Source: an uncultured Aquimarina sp.
Lineage (GTDB): Bacteria > Bacteroidota > Bacteroidia > Flavobacteriales > Flavobacteriaceae
Direction: 5' to 3'
Assembly (NCBI GenBank): GCA_947500845.1
Contig: CANMTP010000001.1
Span: 248,001-312,000, forward strand
DNA length: 64,000 bases
Positions 1 to 8,988 of this stretch are shown one piece after another. Each line of letters starts with the position of its first letter. Within the stretch, counting starts at the first letter, position 1. Made by a program: the position numbers and the translations under genes. Under the pieces are notes generated by a model. The model had not been told where the DNA came from and made no database searches. It saw only the letters and a program-made list of their open reading frames with translations.

Positions 1-1
1 A

Positions 2-661
2 GCCGGGCAATCTGCTTTCGGGGACGTGTTTGAATGGTTTCAAAGTGTGGTTACCTGGCCCATAAGAAATTATTTAGCTCAGCACCCATCTAAGTCTTCT
101 GAAAAATTACTAAACGACATTATTGATAATGCTTTAGTGGAAATGAGTAAGGCAGCTGAAGAACTTTCCTGGGATGAAAATAGTGAATTGGCTTTGGATT
201 GGTTAAATGGTCGGAGAACACCAGACGCTAATCAATTGCTAAAAGGGGCAATTCAAGGATTGCATTTAGGAAGTAATACACCCCATATTTTCAGAAGCTT
301 CGTAGAAGCCACGTGCTTTGGAGCCAAACGTATTATAGAGCGTTTTATAGAAAACAAAATACCCATCAAGGGCATAATAGGAATAGGTGGAGTAGCTCAT
401 AAGTCTCCTTTTATTATGCAAATGATGGCAGACGTTCTGGAAATGCCTATAAAGGTTCATAAATCAGAACAAACCTGTGCTTTAGGAGCCAGTATGTTTG
501 CCGCAACGGTCTCTGAATTGTATCCCAATGTACAAGAAGCAATGAAACAAATGGGCCATGGATTTCAGAAAGAGTACATCCCTAATAAAAAAAGAGCTGA
601 AATATATCGTGATCGTTATGAGAAGTATAAGGAATTTTGTGATTTCATAGATAGGCGATAA
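2..661 (+). CDS. araB: Ribulokinase, C-terminal part (cut by window edge)
   Basis: C-terminal 219 residues of an FGGY-family sugar kinase. The frame is open from base 2 and begins AGQSAFGDVFEWF, a loop characteristic of ribulokinases. GIGGVAHKSPFIMQMMADV and then CALGASMFAA form the C-terminal nucleotide-binding half. The enzyme phosphorylates ribulose with ATP in the cytosol and feeds the pentose phosphate pathway. The GTG at 26 is an internal Val codon, not a start. The next gene follows after 55 bp on the same strand, so this kinase probably belongs to the sugar operon that runs to 10323. The exact substrate (L-ribulose or D-ribulose) cannot be told from this part. Confidence 0.88.
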   Translation, partial: AGQSAFGDVFEWFQSVVTWPIRNYLAQHPSKSSEKLLNDIIDNALVEMSKAAEELSWDENSELALDWLNGRRTPDANQLLKGAIQGLHLGSNTPHIFRSFVEATCFGAKRIIERFIENKIPIKGIIGIGGVAHKSPFIMQMMADVLEMPIKVHKSEQTCALGASMFAATVSELYPNVQEAMKQMGHGFQKEYIPNKKRAEIYRDRYEKYKEFCDFIDRR

Positions 662-716
662 CATAACCAAATATTCTGATAGCAATTATCAATTAGAACA
701 AAGAAACAAGAAAAAT

Positions 717-2597
717 ATGCCGTTGACCGTAAAGCAGAAAGGAAAATCCCTGAAAGAAGCAATATTGAATTGTAGAGAGTTACCTGAGAAAAACAAAGTT
801 ATCACTATTGACAATGGAGCCTATTTTTTTGAAGAGAAGATACAGCTAACAGCTTTGGATTCCGGACTTACCATAAAAGGGAGCGATGATACTAAACTCT
901 ATGGAGGTAAACGAATATTGGATTGGGCCCCTAAGAATGACAAATGGTGGAGTGCAAAACTTCCGGAAATATGTGAAGGCAATTGGGATTTTAGAATGCT
1001 TATTGTCAATGGTAGGTATGCAGACAGAGCACGTTTTCCACAAAAGGATTATTTGATTCATGAAACAGATTTTGATGTTACCTGGCGTAGTACTTATGAA
1101 GGAGGGTTTGAAAGAGAACCTACCTATGAAGAACTGACTACATTACAGTTTAAGAAAGATGATATACCTCAAACTTTAGTGCCTGAAAACGCCGAGATAA
1201 CTGTTTTTCATATGTGGGATGAATCTTTGGTGGGTGTAAAGAACATAGATTGGGAAAATCAATTGATCACTTTTTCAAATCCTTCAGGATGGCCTCCGGG
1301 AGCCTTTGCCAAACATTATAATTTTGATAAGCGTTATATTGTCTGGAATACAGAAGAAGGGCTACAGAAACCTGGTCAGTGGTATTTGGATAGAAAAAAT
1401 GGGGAACTTGTTTATTGGCCGTTAGCTGATGAAGACATGGGTTCTATTGAGATCATTGCACCTATCTTAGAAAACCTTTTTGTGATTGGTGAAGATGAAG
1501 GAGAAGTAGTTCATAATATTTCACTGACAGATATGACAATTTCTGGGACAAACGCTCCCTTGATGAGTGGCGCTTTCGGGGCAAAATTATTTGATGGAGC
1601 GATTTCCATTAGAAATGCAAGAGATTGCCATTTAAATAATTTGTCAGTTGTTAATGTTGGTGCTCATGGAATTAAAGCTTCAGGAAATAATATTAAGATC
1701 ACTTCCTGCTCTATTCATAATGCCGGGGCAGGAGCTATTCGCCTAACAGGTTCTAAGGCTTTAATCCATAATAATCATATACACCATGTAGGTAAGACAT
1801 TCCTTAGCGCTATTGCTCTCTATGTTGGAGCTACCGATCCCAATGTTGCCGAAGAATGGGAAAAAGGTATAAGCTATGCAGATTGTACTATATCACATAA
1901 TGAATTGCACGATGTTCCCTATGCAGCGATATGTGCAGGAGGGAAAAATTTAATAATCCAGAAAAACCTAATTTATCGAGCAATGCAGGATTTATACGAT
2001 GGAGCGGGTATTTATATCACCTTTTGTAAAAATGCTTTAGTGAAGAATAATTTTATAAAAGATATCAAAGATGCACCCGGAGCAGGTACCTCTGCCTATT
2101 ATTTGGACGAAAAAGCTGTAGATTGCCAAATTATCGAAAATATTGAAATCGATGTTCCCAGGCCAAGCCATAATCATATTGCAAGTAATAATGTATTCAG
2201 AAATAATTTTTTTATAATTAAGGGAAAAGGGCGATTCACATTAGAACGTTGTAATGAATATATTTTTGAAAAAAATGTAATGATCGCAGAAGATGGCCTC
2301 GAATTATATGATACAAAAGCAATTGATTCGATGAAAAATAACATACTTTTTTCAGGAAAGGGAAAGTTGATTACTAAAGATCTGGATACATATAACATAA
2401 TTAAAGAGTATGAATTACCACTCGATAATAATAATATAAATACCGACCCTCTTCTGGAAACGTTTGAAGACGGAGTCATACGATTCGCAGAAAATTCGCC
2501 AGCAAGAGGTTTGGGGATAAAAGCGATAGATATTTCGGATGCCGGACGTATCAAAATTAAGGTAACCGATAAAATGAATTGTGATGTTTTAAAATAA
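717..2597 (+). CDS. Right-handed parallel beta-helix protein, putative glycosidase (GH141/GH120-like)
   Basis: 626 residues. The N-terminal part (DNGAYFFEEKIQL, then KLYGGKRILDW) is the lead-in found in large beta-helix glycosidases, where a substrate-gated cap precedes the helix. From about residue 265 to 480 there are repeated short strands with Asn ladders (SLTDMTISGTNAPL, CHLNNLSVVNVGAHG, CSIHNAGAGAIRL, HNHIHHVGK), typical of a parallel beta-helix. No signal peptide is visible, so it probably acts in the cytosol on imported oligosaccharides; this is an inference. It lies 7 bp upstream of the GH130-like gene, which supports one transcript. Family assignment within the beta-helix glycosidases is uncertain; an epimerase or lyase cannot be excluded. 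Confidence 0.7.
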   Translation: MPLTVKQKGKSLKEAILNCRELPEKNKVITIDNGAYFFEEKIQLTALDSGLTIKGSDDTKLYGGKRILDWAPKNDKWWSAKLPEICEGNWDFRMLIVNGRYADRARFPQKDYLIHETDFDVTWRSTYEGGFEREPTYEELTTLQFKKDDIPQTLVPENAEITVFHMWDESLVGVKNIDWENQLITFSNPSGWPPGAFAKHYNFDKRYIVWNTEEGLQKPGQWYLDRKNGELVYWPLADEDMGSIEIIAPILENLFVIGEDEGEVVHNISLTDMTISGTNAPLMSGAFGAKLFDGAISIRNARDCHLNNLSVVNVGAHGIKASGNNIKITSCSIHNAGAGAIRLTGSKALIHNNHIHHVGKTFLSAIALYVGATDPNVAEEWEKGISYADCTISHNELHDVPYAAICAGGKNLIIQKNLIYRAMQDLYDGAGIYITFCKNALVKNNFIKDIKDAPGAGTSAYYLDEKAVDCQIIENIEIDVPRPSHNHIASNNVFRNNFFIIKGKGRFTLERCNEYIFEKNVMIAEDGLELYDTKAIDSMKNNILFSGKGKLITKDLDTYNIIKEYELPLDNNNINTDPLLETFEDGVIRFAENSPARGLGIKAIDISDAGRIKIKVTDKMNCDVLK

Positions 2598-2604
2598 TTT
2601 AATA

Positions 2605-3684
2605 ATGATAAAAGAAAATAAAAAGCCTGTAGCTGGCCTCAATGTAGTAAGATCGGATAAAAACCCGATAATAGCACCCAAAGATGTGAAACCTTCTCAA
2701 TCGGATTTTGAAGTTGTTTGTGTATTCAATTGCGGAGTGATTCGTTTTGAGGGGGATGTGTTATTATTACTTAGGGTGGCCGAAAGACCAATTGCACGTC
2801 ATGAAAATGAAGTTAGAACCGTTTATTTTGATCACCAAAAAGATGAGATAGTAGTGAGATCTTTTGATAAAAATATGCCAGGTATAGGTCTGCATGATTC
2901 TCGGTACATTTATACGCCTGAGCGTATTTTTCTTTCTTCAATGTCTCATTTCAGAATTGCCAGAAGTAAAAACGGAATCGATTTTGAAATCGATGAAACC
3001 CCTTGTATGGTTCCCAGCAATGTGTATGAAATGTATGGGATTGAGGATCCAAGAATTACGTTTCTGAATGATACTTATTACATAAATTACAGCGCCTGTT
3101 CTACTATTGGGGGAGTAACTACCTGCCTGGCGACCACAAAAGACTTTAAGTCGTTTACAAGACATGGTGTGATTTTTACTCCGGATAACAAGGATGTAGC
3201 TATTTTTCCTGAAAAAATTAATGGGAAATACTACGCTTTGAGTCGGCCTATATCTGCAGAATATAAGTTGAAAGATATTTGGATTGCAGAATCTCCTGAT
3301 CTTATCTGTTGGGGCAATCATAAATTTTCAATGAGTACCCGAGAAGGCTATTGGGATGATGGTAGAATAGGATGTAGCGCGGTGCCTTTTAGAACCAATG
3401 ACGGATGGTTGGAAATATATCACGGTGCTTCAAAAGATAATGTGTATTGCCTGGGTGGGGTACTATATGATATAAATGATCCAACAAAAATACTTTCCAG
3501 GTCAGAAAATCCTATTATGCTGCCCGAAGAAGATTATGAAATCAACGGTTTTTTTGGTAATGTAATTTTTAACTGTGGTGTATTGGTCGAAGAAGGAATG
3601 GTGAAAATTTACTATGGAGCTGCAGATACCTATATTGGATATGCAGAGGTTCCATTACAGGATATTCTAGACGACTTAAAATAA
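2605..3684 (+). CDS. GH130-like glycosidase or glycoside phosphorylase
   Basis: 359 residues, a normal length for a five-bladed beta-propeller of family GH130. Visible family marks are FNCGVIRFEGDVLLLLRVAE near residue 45, GIEDPRITFLNDTYYINYSA with the likely general acid Asp148, KDVAIFPEKINGKYYALSRP, and a C-terminal FFGNVIFNCGVLVEEGMVK blade followed by YYGAADTYIGYAEV. Known members cleave or phosphorolyse beta-mannosidic or related links in oligosaccharides. There is no signal peptide, so action in the cytosol is likely. It sits between the beta-helix protein and an MFS permease. Whether it is a phosphorylase or a hydrolase depends on phosphate-binding residues that I did not resolve. Confidence 0.82.
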   Translation: MIKENKKPVAGLNVVRSDKNPIIAPKDVKPSQSDFEVVCVFNCGVIRFEGDVLLLLRVAERPIARHENEVRTVYFDHQKDEIVVRSFDKNMPGIGLHDSRYIYTPERIFLSSMSHFRIARSKNGIDFEIDETPCMVPSNVYEMYGIEDPRITFLNDTYYINYSACSTIGGVTTCLATTKDFKSFTRHGVIFTPDNKDVAIFPEKINGKYYALSRPISAEYKLKDIWIAESPDLICWGNHKFSMSTREGYWDDGRIGCSAVPFRTNDGWLEIYHGASKDNVYCLGGVLYDINDPTKILSRSENPIMLPEEDYEINGFFGNVIFNCGVLVEEGMVKIYYGAADTYIGYAEVPLQDILDDLK

Positions 3685-3713
3685 AAATCCTATACAATCC
3701 TAACTAATAATAT

Positions 3714-4901
3714 ATGATTAATTCAATACGAGCAATATATTTCCTTTTTCATGTAGGGTTAGGTTGTGTGTTTGCATTTTTGGTTCCTTATCTAAGCGCA
3801 GAAGGTTTTAGTGATTCTCAGATCAGTTCTATCTTCTTTCTAGGTTCTTTATGCGGTGCAATAGGAGTGCCACTTTTGTGGGGCTATTTATCAGATAGAA
3901 TAGGAAAACCTCAACTAATTATAAAGATCCTGACCCTCGGAACATTAATAGGTAGCATACCATTATTATTTTTGAATAATTATTGGCCGTTTTTAACTTC
4001 CTATTTCGTGTATTCATTTTTTTCAATAGGGATTATGGGTATTTTGGACGCAATTGCTTCTACATTAGCCAAAGACAAGGGCTTGGATTTTGGTCGTTTA
4101 CGATTATTTGCACCGGCAGGTTGGTTTTTTGGTTCAGTGGTTATGGGAGCATATCTTGAGTATTTTGACAGATCCTGGAATGATCCCGCAGTTATTATCG
4201 GTATGGTGACTAGCTTTGCACTTATGTTTCTAGCTTCTCTGTTTCTTAAAAAGACAACTCTGGAAAAGCAGGAAAGAACAAATGTAAGGGATATACTCAA
4301 ACTTCTAAATAACAAGAGATTACTGATCTTTTTTGTAATGTCTTTTATTAATTTTATCGCACTGGCTGCATACATGGGTAGTTACAGTCAGTTGATTAAG
4401 TCTTCGGGACATGGCGCACTTGTGGTAAGTCTTGCATTTGCAGTAGGAACAATTTCTGAAGTTATCTTCATGTTATTTTTTGACAAATTGAAAGAATGGA
4501 TAGGTTTACATTGGATTATAATATCCTCTATCTTGGTGAGCATTGTGCGATGGTTGGTTGTAGCAAATACTGAAAACGCCTGGATATTAGTAGGTATGCA
4601 AATTTTACATTCTGAAATAGGGTTATTTACATTAGCGTGTGTATCTTTTATTACAGATAGCGTACCAAAAAAAGTTGTGGTCACAGCACAAACCCTGTTC
4701 TATACCCTTACCTATGGTTTAGGTCTTTTTATTGGAGGAAGAATGATGGGAGCTATAGGAGATACTACCCGAAATGGATATGTAAATATGTTTTTAATTT
4801 CAGCCGGTATTCATGTGATTCCTCTATTCTTAGCATTTTATAACCAATATATTTCTAAAAAAGTAAAAACAAACATGGTACCTGCTAATGAAAAGAGTTA
4901 A
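3714..4901 (+). CDS. MFS sugar or nucleoside permease (MFS_1-like)
   Basis: 395 residues with about 12 hydrophobic segments. The N-terminus LFHVGLGCVFAFLVPYLSAE and the loop WGYLSDRIGKPQ between helices 2 and 3 match the LacY/NupG-like MFS branch. It lies in the inner membrane and probably imports the glycan fragment or the sugar released by its neighbours; the substrate is an inference from context. It follows the GH130-like gene by 29 bp. Its end overlaps or directly abuts the next gene, depending on which start that gene uses. A drug-efflux role is less likely inside a catabolic operon. Confidence 0.8.
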   Translation: MINSIRAIYFLFHVGLGCVFAFLVPYLSAEGFSDSQISSIFFLGSLCGAIGVPLLWGYLSDRIGKPQLIIKILTLGTLIGSIPLLFLNNYWPFLTSYFVYSFFSIGIMGILDAIASTLAKDKGLDFGRLRLFAPAGWFFGSVVMGAYLEYFDRSWNDPAVIIGMVTSFALMFLASLFLKKTTLEKQERTNVRDILKLLNNKRLLIFFVMSFINFIALAAYMGSYSQLIKSSGHGALVVSLAFAVGTISEVIFMLFFDKLKEWIGLHWIIISSILVSIVRWLVVANTENAWILVGMQILHSEIGLFTLACVSFITDSVPKKVVVTAQTLFYTLTYGLGLFIGGRMMGAIGDTTRNGYVNMFLISAGIHVIPLFLAFYNQYISKKVKTNMVPANEKS

Positions 4902-4914
4902 AAATATAAATCCT

Positions 4915-7002
4915 ATGAAAAGACAATTTTTACACTTTATCTTCTTATCCTCTATATTGTTTTCTTGTAATGATAGACTAGATGTATCTACAAAAAGGAT
5001 AGAACTTGAAGGCGAATTAGAGAATACCGAAGGAACACGACAGGTTCATCTTGACTTTCATAATTCAGAATTTATTGAAGACATAGGGGCAAAATTCGAT
5101 AAAGAACAGTTTCAGGAAGCGCTTAAAACAGGCCACGTAAACGCTATAAATATTTTTGCTAAAGGACATCATGGCTGGACCTATTATGATACAAAAATAG
5201 GAAAGATGCATCCGCATCTCGATTTTGATCTTATGAAAGCTCAAATAGAAGCTTGTCGTGAAATAGGGGTTAAAGTCAAAATATATTTCACAGTGGGGTA
5301 TTCTGATTGGGAAGCAAAAGCATATCCTCAATGGGTTCAAAAAAATAAAAGCGGCTCCAGTTTATATCTCGAAGGTATCAAGGGATTAGGTCCTGATGAT
5401 ACATTTCAGGGATGGCAATATTTAGAACCTATGGGAGCCTATGCGGAAAAGATCTATGCTCAGGTCGAAGAAATTGTTAAAAACTATGAGATTGACGGAA
5501 TGTGGTTTGACATTCATAATGCTTGGAGAGTGAATTATAACGATTTGGCAAAAGCAGATTACAAATCCAGGGGTATTGATATCAATGATGATGAAGCCGT
5601 CTTTAAAAGAACTATTGAGAAATACGAAACCTTTTATCAAAAAACACTAGCGATTGTTAAACAGCATAGGCCGGAAGCTTCTGTATTTTGGAATGGTACC
5701 ACAGCAGAATTTAATAGTAAAATGCTATCCGATTTCCGGCACAATATGTTTCGCCTTAATACCAAATTAGACCTGGAAGATTTGCCTACTGCTTGGTTTG
5801 GTTATGATGTTTTTCCCTGGAGGTCAAAATATTTCAGTAATACTGATAAGGATATTGTCGCGATGAGTGGTAAATTTCATACAGCTTGGGGTGAGTTTGG
5901 AGGGTTTAAATCAAAAGAGGCACTCAAGTACGAAGTGGCATCGATGGTGGCTTATGGAGCTAATATTAATATAGGAGATCAACTTCATCCCTCCGGAGAG
6001 ATGGATATGGGAACATATCAAAATATTGGATATGCATTCGAATATGCAAAAAAAATTGAAAGTTATGGTATTGGTGGTGAACACAAAGCAACTACGGGTC
6101 TTTATGTAGGAGGTGATAAACCAGCCTTAGAAGGTCTGGTTGCCATGTTGGTACAAAACCAAATAAACTTTAATGTGGTCAACCTATTGGAAGATTGGTC
6201 TGATATTGAGGTTTTAGTCGTCACAAGCGACGGTATATTAGAACGTGATCAGCAACGATTAGATGACTTTGTTATCAGAGGAGGCAAAGTGATCCTTATG
6301 GGAAAAGGAGCTTTCAGGGATGGAATTCCAATCCTTGACATAGGAGCAGATTATCTAGACGACGCCAAATACGATGTGGACTATACAGTGGTTAATGATA
6401 CCATATCAAAAAATATTGTACGTTCACCATTTCTAAACTACGAACCCGCAATACGTGTACAACCAAAATCAGATACAGAAATATTGGCAAAATTAAGGGA
6501 ACCCTATTTTTCAAGAACATTAAGCCATTTTTCTTCTCATAAAAACACCCCTTTTGTGTTAGAAGATGCAGAGCATCCTGCAGTAATTAGAAAAGGAAAT
6601 GTTATTTTCTTTGCACACAATATTGACAAGCAATACAAAGAAATGGGAGTGCAACTACATAGAGACTTGTTCTACAATGCTTTCAATCTTTTACGTAGTA
6701 AAGCCTTCGTAAAAGCAGAAATGCCAAGTATGGGGAGAATTAACTTACTTCATCAACCAGAGAAAAACAGGTATGTGGTTCATCTGCTGTACGCCTCGCC
6801 AATTCAACGTGGTAAGGTACAGGTTATTGAGGATATGCCAGTACTGTACAACATACCAGTGACAGTTGATTTGAAAGAGGATATTAAAAGAGCTTATTTA
6901 ATTCCGTCGGGAGAACTTATGCAAATGAATGTTAAAGAAGGAAAAATTAATATTACAGTACCACAATTGAAAATGCACACGGGTATTGTACTAGAATATT
7001 AA
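4915..7002 (+). CDS. Lipoprotein glycoside hydrolase, TIM barrel plus trimerisation-type domain (GHL6-like)
   Basis: About 695 residues from this start. A lipoprotein signal with Cys18 (FLSSILFSC) indicates export and membrane anchoring. Residues 50-370 resemble the putative glycosyl hydrolase 6 barrel: GHHGWTYYDTKIGKMHPHLD, VKVKIYFTVGYSDWEAK, then YEIDGMWFDIHNAWR and AWGEFGGFKSKEALKYEVAS. Residues 390-600 look like the beta-galactosidase trimerisation domain (VLVVTSDGILERDQQRLDDF, GGKVILMGKGAF). I chose ATG 4915 because it gives a compact lipoprotein signal without gene overlap; ATG 4888, which overlaps the permease by 14 bp, would add nine basic residues. The substrate is unknown; related barrels act on fucosides, galactosides and arabinosides. 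Confidence 0.72.
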   Translation: MKRQFLHFIFLSSILFSCNDRLDVSTKRIELEGELENTEGTRQVHLDFHNSEFIEDIGAKFDKEQFQEALKTGHVNAINIFAKGHHGWTYYDTKIGKMHPHLDFDLMKAQIEACREIGVKVKIYFTVGYSDWEAKAYPQWVQKNKSGSSLYLEGIKGLGPDDTFQGWQYLEPMGAYAEKIYAQVEEIVKNYEIDGMWFDIHNAWRVNYNDLAKADYKSRGIDINDDEAVFKRTIEKYETFYQKTLAIVKQHRPEASVFWNGTTAEFNSKMLSDFRHNMFRLNTKLDLEDLPTAWFGYDVFPWRSKYFSNTDKDIVAMSGKFHTAWGEFGGFKSKEALKYEVASMVAYGANINIGDQLHPSGEMDMGTYQNIGYAFEYAKKIESYGIGGEHKATTGLYVGGDKPALEGLVAMLVQNQINFNVVNLLEDWSDIEVLVVTSDGILERDQQRLDDFVIRGGKVILMGKGAFRDGIPILDIGADYLDDAKYDVDYTVVNDTISKNIVRSPFLNYEPAIRVQPKSDTEILAKLREPYFSRTLSHFSSHKNTPFVLEDAEHPAVIRKGNVIFFAHNIDKQYKEMGVQLHRDLFYNAFNLLRSKAFVKAEMPSMGRINLLHQPEKNRYVVHLLYASPIQRGKVQVIEDMPVLYNIPVTVDLKEDIKRAYLIPSGELMQMNVKEGKINITVPQLKMHTGIVLEY

Positions 7003-7021
7003 ACTTATTTGGTGATAACTT

Positions 7022-8056
7022 ATGAGACATGATATTAGAATAAATTTTGTTTTGCTTTTTTTGGTTATTATTTGTTTTTGTACCTGTAGCAAAGAATCTA
7101 AAAACGAAGTGCCTAAAATTATATTTGATACAGATATTGGAGGAGACATAGATGATTTAGGCGCACTCTATGCCCTACACGTCTATGCTGATAAAGGGCT
7201 CTGTGATATAAAGGCGGTCATGTCATCGTGGCCAATGACACATCATGTCGAGGGCATAGATGCAGTAAACACCTTTTTTGGTAGGCCAGATTTACCAATT
7301 GGGGCATACGAGGATGATTTTTTTTCTGAAGAAGAATATACTTGGCATATAGGTAAAGAATTCCCAAGTGATTTAACCAGCGAAAAAGCGCCTAAAACTA
7401 CCGAATTGTACCGAGAAATTCTTTCCCAAAGTGTTGATACCAGTATTACAATTGTTGTTACAGGAAGACTTAATAATATCGAAAAATTGTTCAAGTCAAA
7501 AGCGGATAAATATTCAGACCTCGATGGACTGTCTCTAGTTGATAAAAAAGTTAAGGCGTTTTATATAATGGGTGGATTTTACAATGGTGACCAAAGGGTA
7601 GAATCTAATTTTAAATGGAGCGGTGAGGGTACTGCAAAATACGTTGTTGACAATTGCTCAAGACCCATGATTTTCAACGGGGGCGAAATAGGTGAATCCA
7701 AATTTGGATACGGAACAGGTTCGCGAATCAATGAACTAGGAGATAATAATATCCTCAAAGCTGGGTATCGTTTTTTTTTCACAAACCCACCAAAGTGGAC
7801 CGGACGTGAACCGGTTGAAACCATTGAAGAATGGTCCATTTGGGATATTATAACAGTACAATTGGCGGTAACAGGGGTAAACGACTATTTTAATATCATA
7901 GGAATAGGATACAATCATATAGAACATTCAGGAAAAAACGAATGGCTAGCAAGTCCAGACAAAGAGCATTATTACGTAACAAAAAAAATAAATCCTAAGA
8001 CTTATGCAGATTCTGTAATAGAGCCATTGTTTTTAACTAGACCCAAGAATAATTGA
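7022..8056 (+). CDS. Nucleoside hydrolase-like lipoprotein (IU_nuc_hydro family)
   Basis: 344 residues. A hydrophobic N-terminus ends at Cys22 (FCTCSK), so it is probably an exported lipoprotein. FDTDIGGDIDDLGAL (Asp36 to Asp45) is the calcium- and ribose-binding Asp cluster of inosine-uridine preferring nucleoside hydrolases. VVTGRLNNIEKL matches the normal TGPLTNLA-type motif, but with R in place of P. Family members hydrolyse the N-glycosidic bond of ribonucleosides to base and ribose. It sits 2 bp before a ribokinase gene, which fits ribose release and use. Bacteroidota carry many lipoprotein homologues in glycan loci, so a ribofuranosidase acting on something other than a nucleoside is a fair alternative. 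Confidence 0.82.
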   Translation: MRHDIRINFVLLFLVIICFCTCSKESKNEVPKIIFDTDIGGDIDDLGALYALHVYADKGLCDIKAVMSSWPMTHHVEGIDAVNTFFGRPDLPIGAYEDDFFSEEEYTWHIGKEFPSDLTSEKAPKTTELYREILSQSVDTSITIVVTGRLNNIEKLFKSKADKYSDLDGLSLVDKKVKAFYIMGGFYNGDQRVESNFKWSGEGTAKYVVDNCSRPMIFNGGEIGESKFGYGTGSRINELGDNNILKAGYRFFFTNPPKWTGREPVETIEEWSIWDIITVQLAVTGVNDYFNIIGIGYNHIEHSGKNEWLASPDKEHYYVTKKINPKTYADSVIEPLFLTRPKNN

Positions 8057-8057
8057 A

Positions 8058-8972
8058 ATGATAGAACAAGAACGCAATAAAATACTAGTAATAGGTAGTA
8101 GTAACACCGATATGGTAATTAAATCCTCTAGGATCCCCGAAAAGGGAGAAACTATTTTAGGGGGCGAGTTTATTATGAATCCAGGCGGTAAAGGTGCCAA
8201 TCAAGCAGTAGCAGCTGTTAAGTTGGGTGGCGATGTTATATTTATTTCAAAACTTGGAAATGATTTACTTGGCGAATCGGCAATTGAAGGTTTTAAAAAG
8301 GTGGGAATAGATACCTCTAAAATACTAATTGATAAAACAGTACCTTCTGGAGTGGCTCTCATCATGGTAGATGATAATGGAGAAAATAGTATTTCGGTAG
8401 CCCTAGGAGCGAATGCTAAACTTTCAGCAGATAATATTGCACAACTTACAGAAACCTTTAAATCAGTTGAATATGTGCTTGTTCAACTTGAAATTCCAAT
8501 AGAAACCGTAAACAAGATTTGTGAAATAGCATCAGATTTTGGTAAAAAAGTAGTTTTAAACCCTGCACCGGCTCAAAAGCTTTCAGATGATATTTTAAAG
8601 CATATCTATGCATTAACCCCAAACGAGACTGAAGCAAAACTCATAACAGGAGTTGCCGTACAAGATAAAATCTCGGCTCAAAGAGCTGCAGAGGTACTCA
8701 AAGATAAAGGCGTGCCAGTTATAATTATTACATTGGGTATTAAAGGTGCTTATGTTTATTCTGAAGACTTTATTGGGTTGATTCCTGCCCCAAAGGTGAA
8801 GGCGATAGATGCCACTGCCGCAGGAGATACATTTAATGGCGCTTTAGTGGTTGCATTAGCCGAAGGTAAAACTATAGAAGACGCTGTTCTTTTTGCAAAC
8901 AAGGCTGCTGCCTTATCTGTAACCAAACTCGGTGCACAGTCGTCCACTCCTTTTAGATCACAAATAACATAA
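8058..8972 (+). CDS. rbsK: Ribokinase
   Basis: 304 residues, standard length for a PfkB-family ribokinase. NPGGKGANQAVAAVKLGG near residue 40 is PfkB signature 1 and binds ribose. NPAPAQKL and TPNETEAKLITG are ribokinase-specific segments. DATAAGDTFNGAL is signature 2 with the catalytic base at Asp257. It phosphorylates D-ribose with ATP to ribose 5-phosphate in the cytosol. The start lies one base after the stop of the nucleoside hydrolase gene, so the two are probably translated in sequence. A FucP-type transporter gene follows after 16 bp, which together suggests a release, import and phosphorylation module for a pentose. Confidence 0.92.
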   Translation: MIEQERNKILVIGSSNTDMVIKSSRIPEKGETILGGEFIMNPGGKGANQAVAAVKLGGDVIFISKLGNDLLGESAIEGFKKVGIDTSKILIDKTVPSGVALIMVDDNGENSISVALGANAKLSADNIAQLTETFKSVEYVLVQLEIPIETVNKICEIASDFGKKVVLNPAPAQKLSDDILKHIYALTPNETEAKLITGVAVQDKISAQRAAEVLKDKGVPVIIITLGIKGAYVYSEDFIGLIPAPKVKAIDATAAGDTFNGALVVALAEGKTIEDAVLFANKAAALSVTKLGAQSSTPFRSQIT

Positions 8973-8988
8973 TTTAGATAAATTCTTA

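Noticed and set aside
26-661. GTG at 26 as the start of the first gene
   Set aside because: The ribulokinase frame is open and conserved back to base 2, so the gene begins outside the window.
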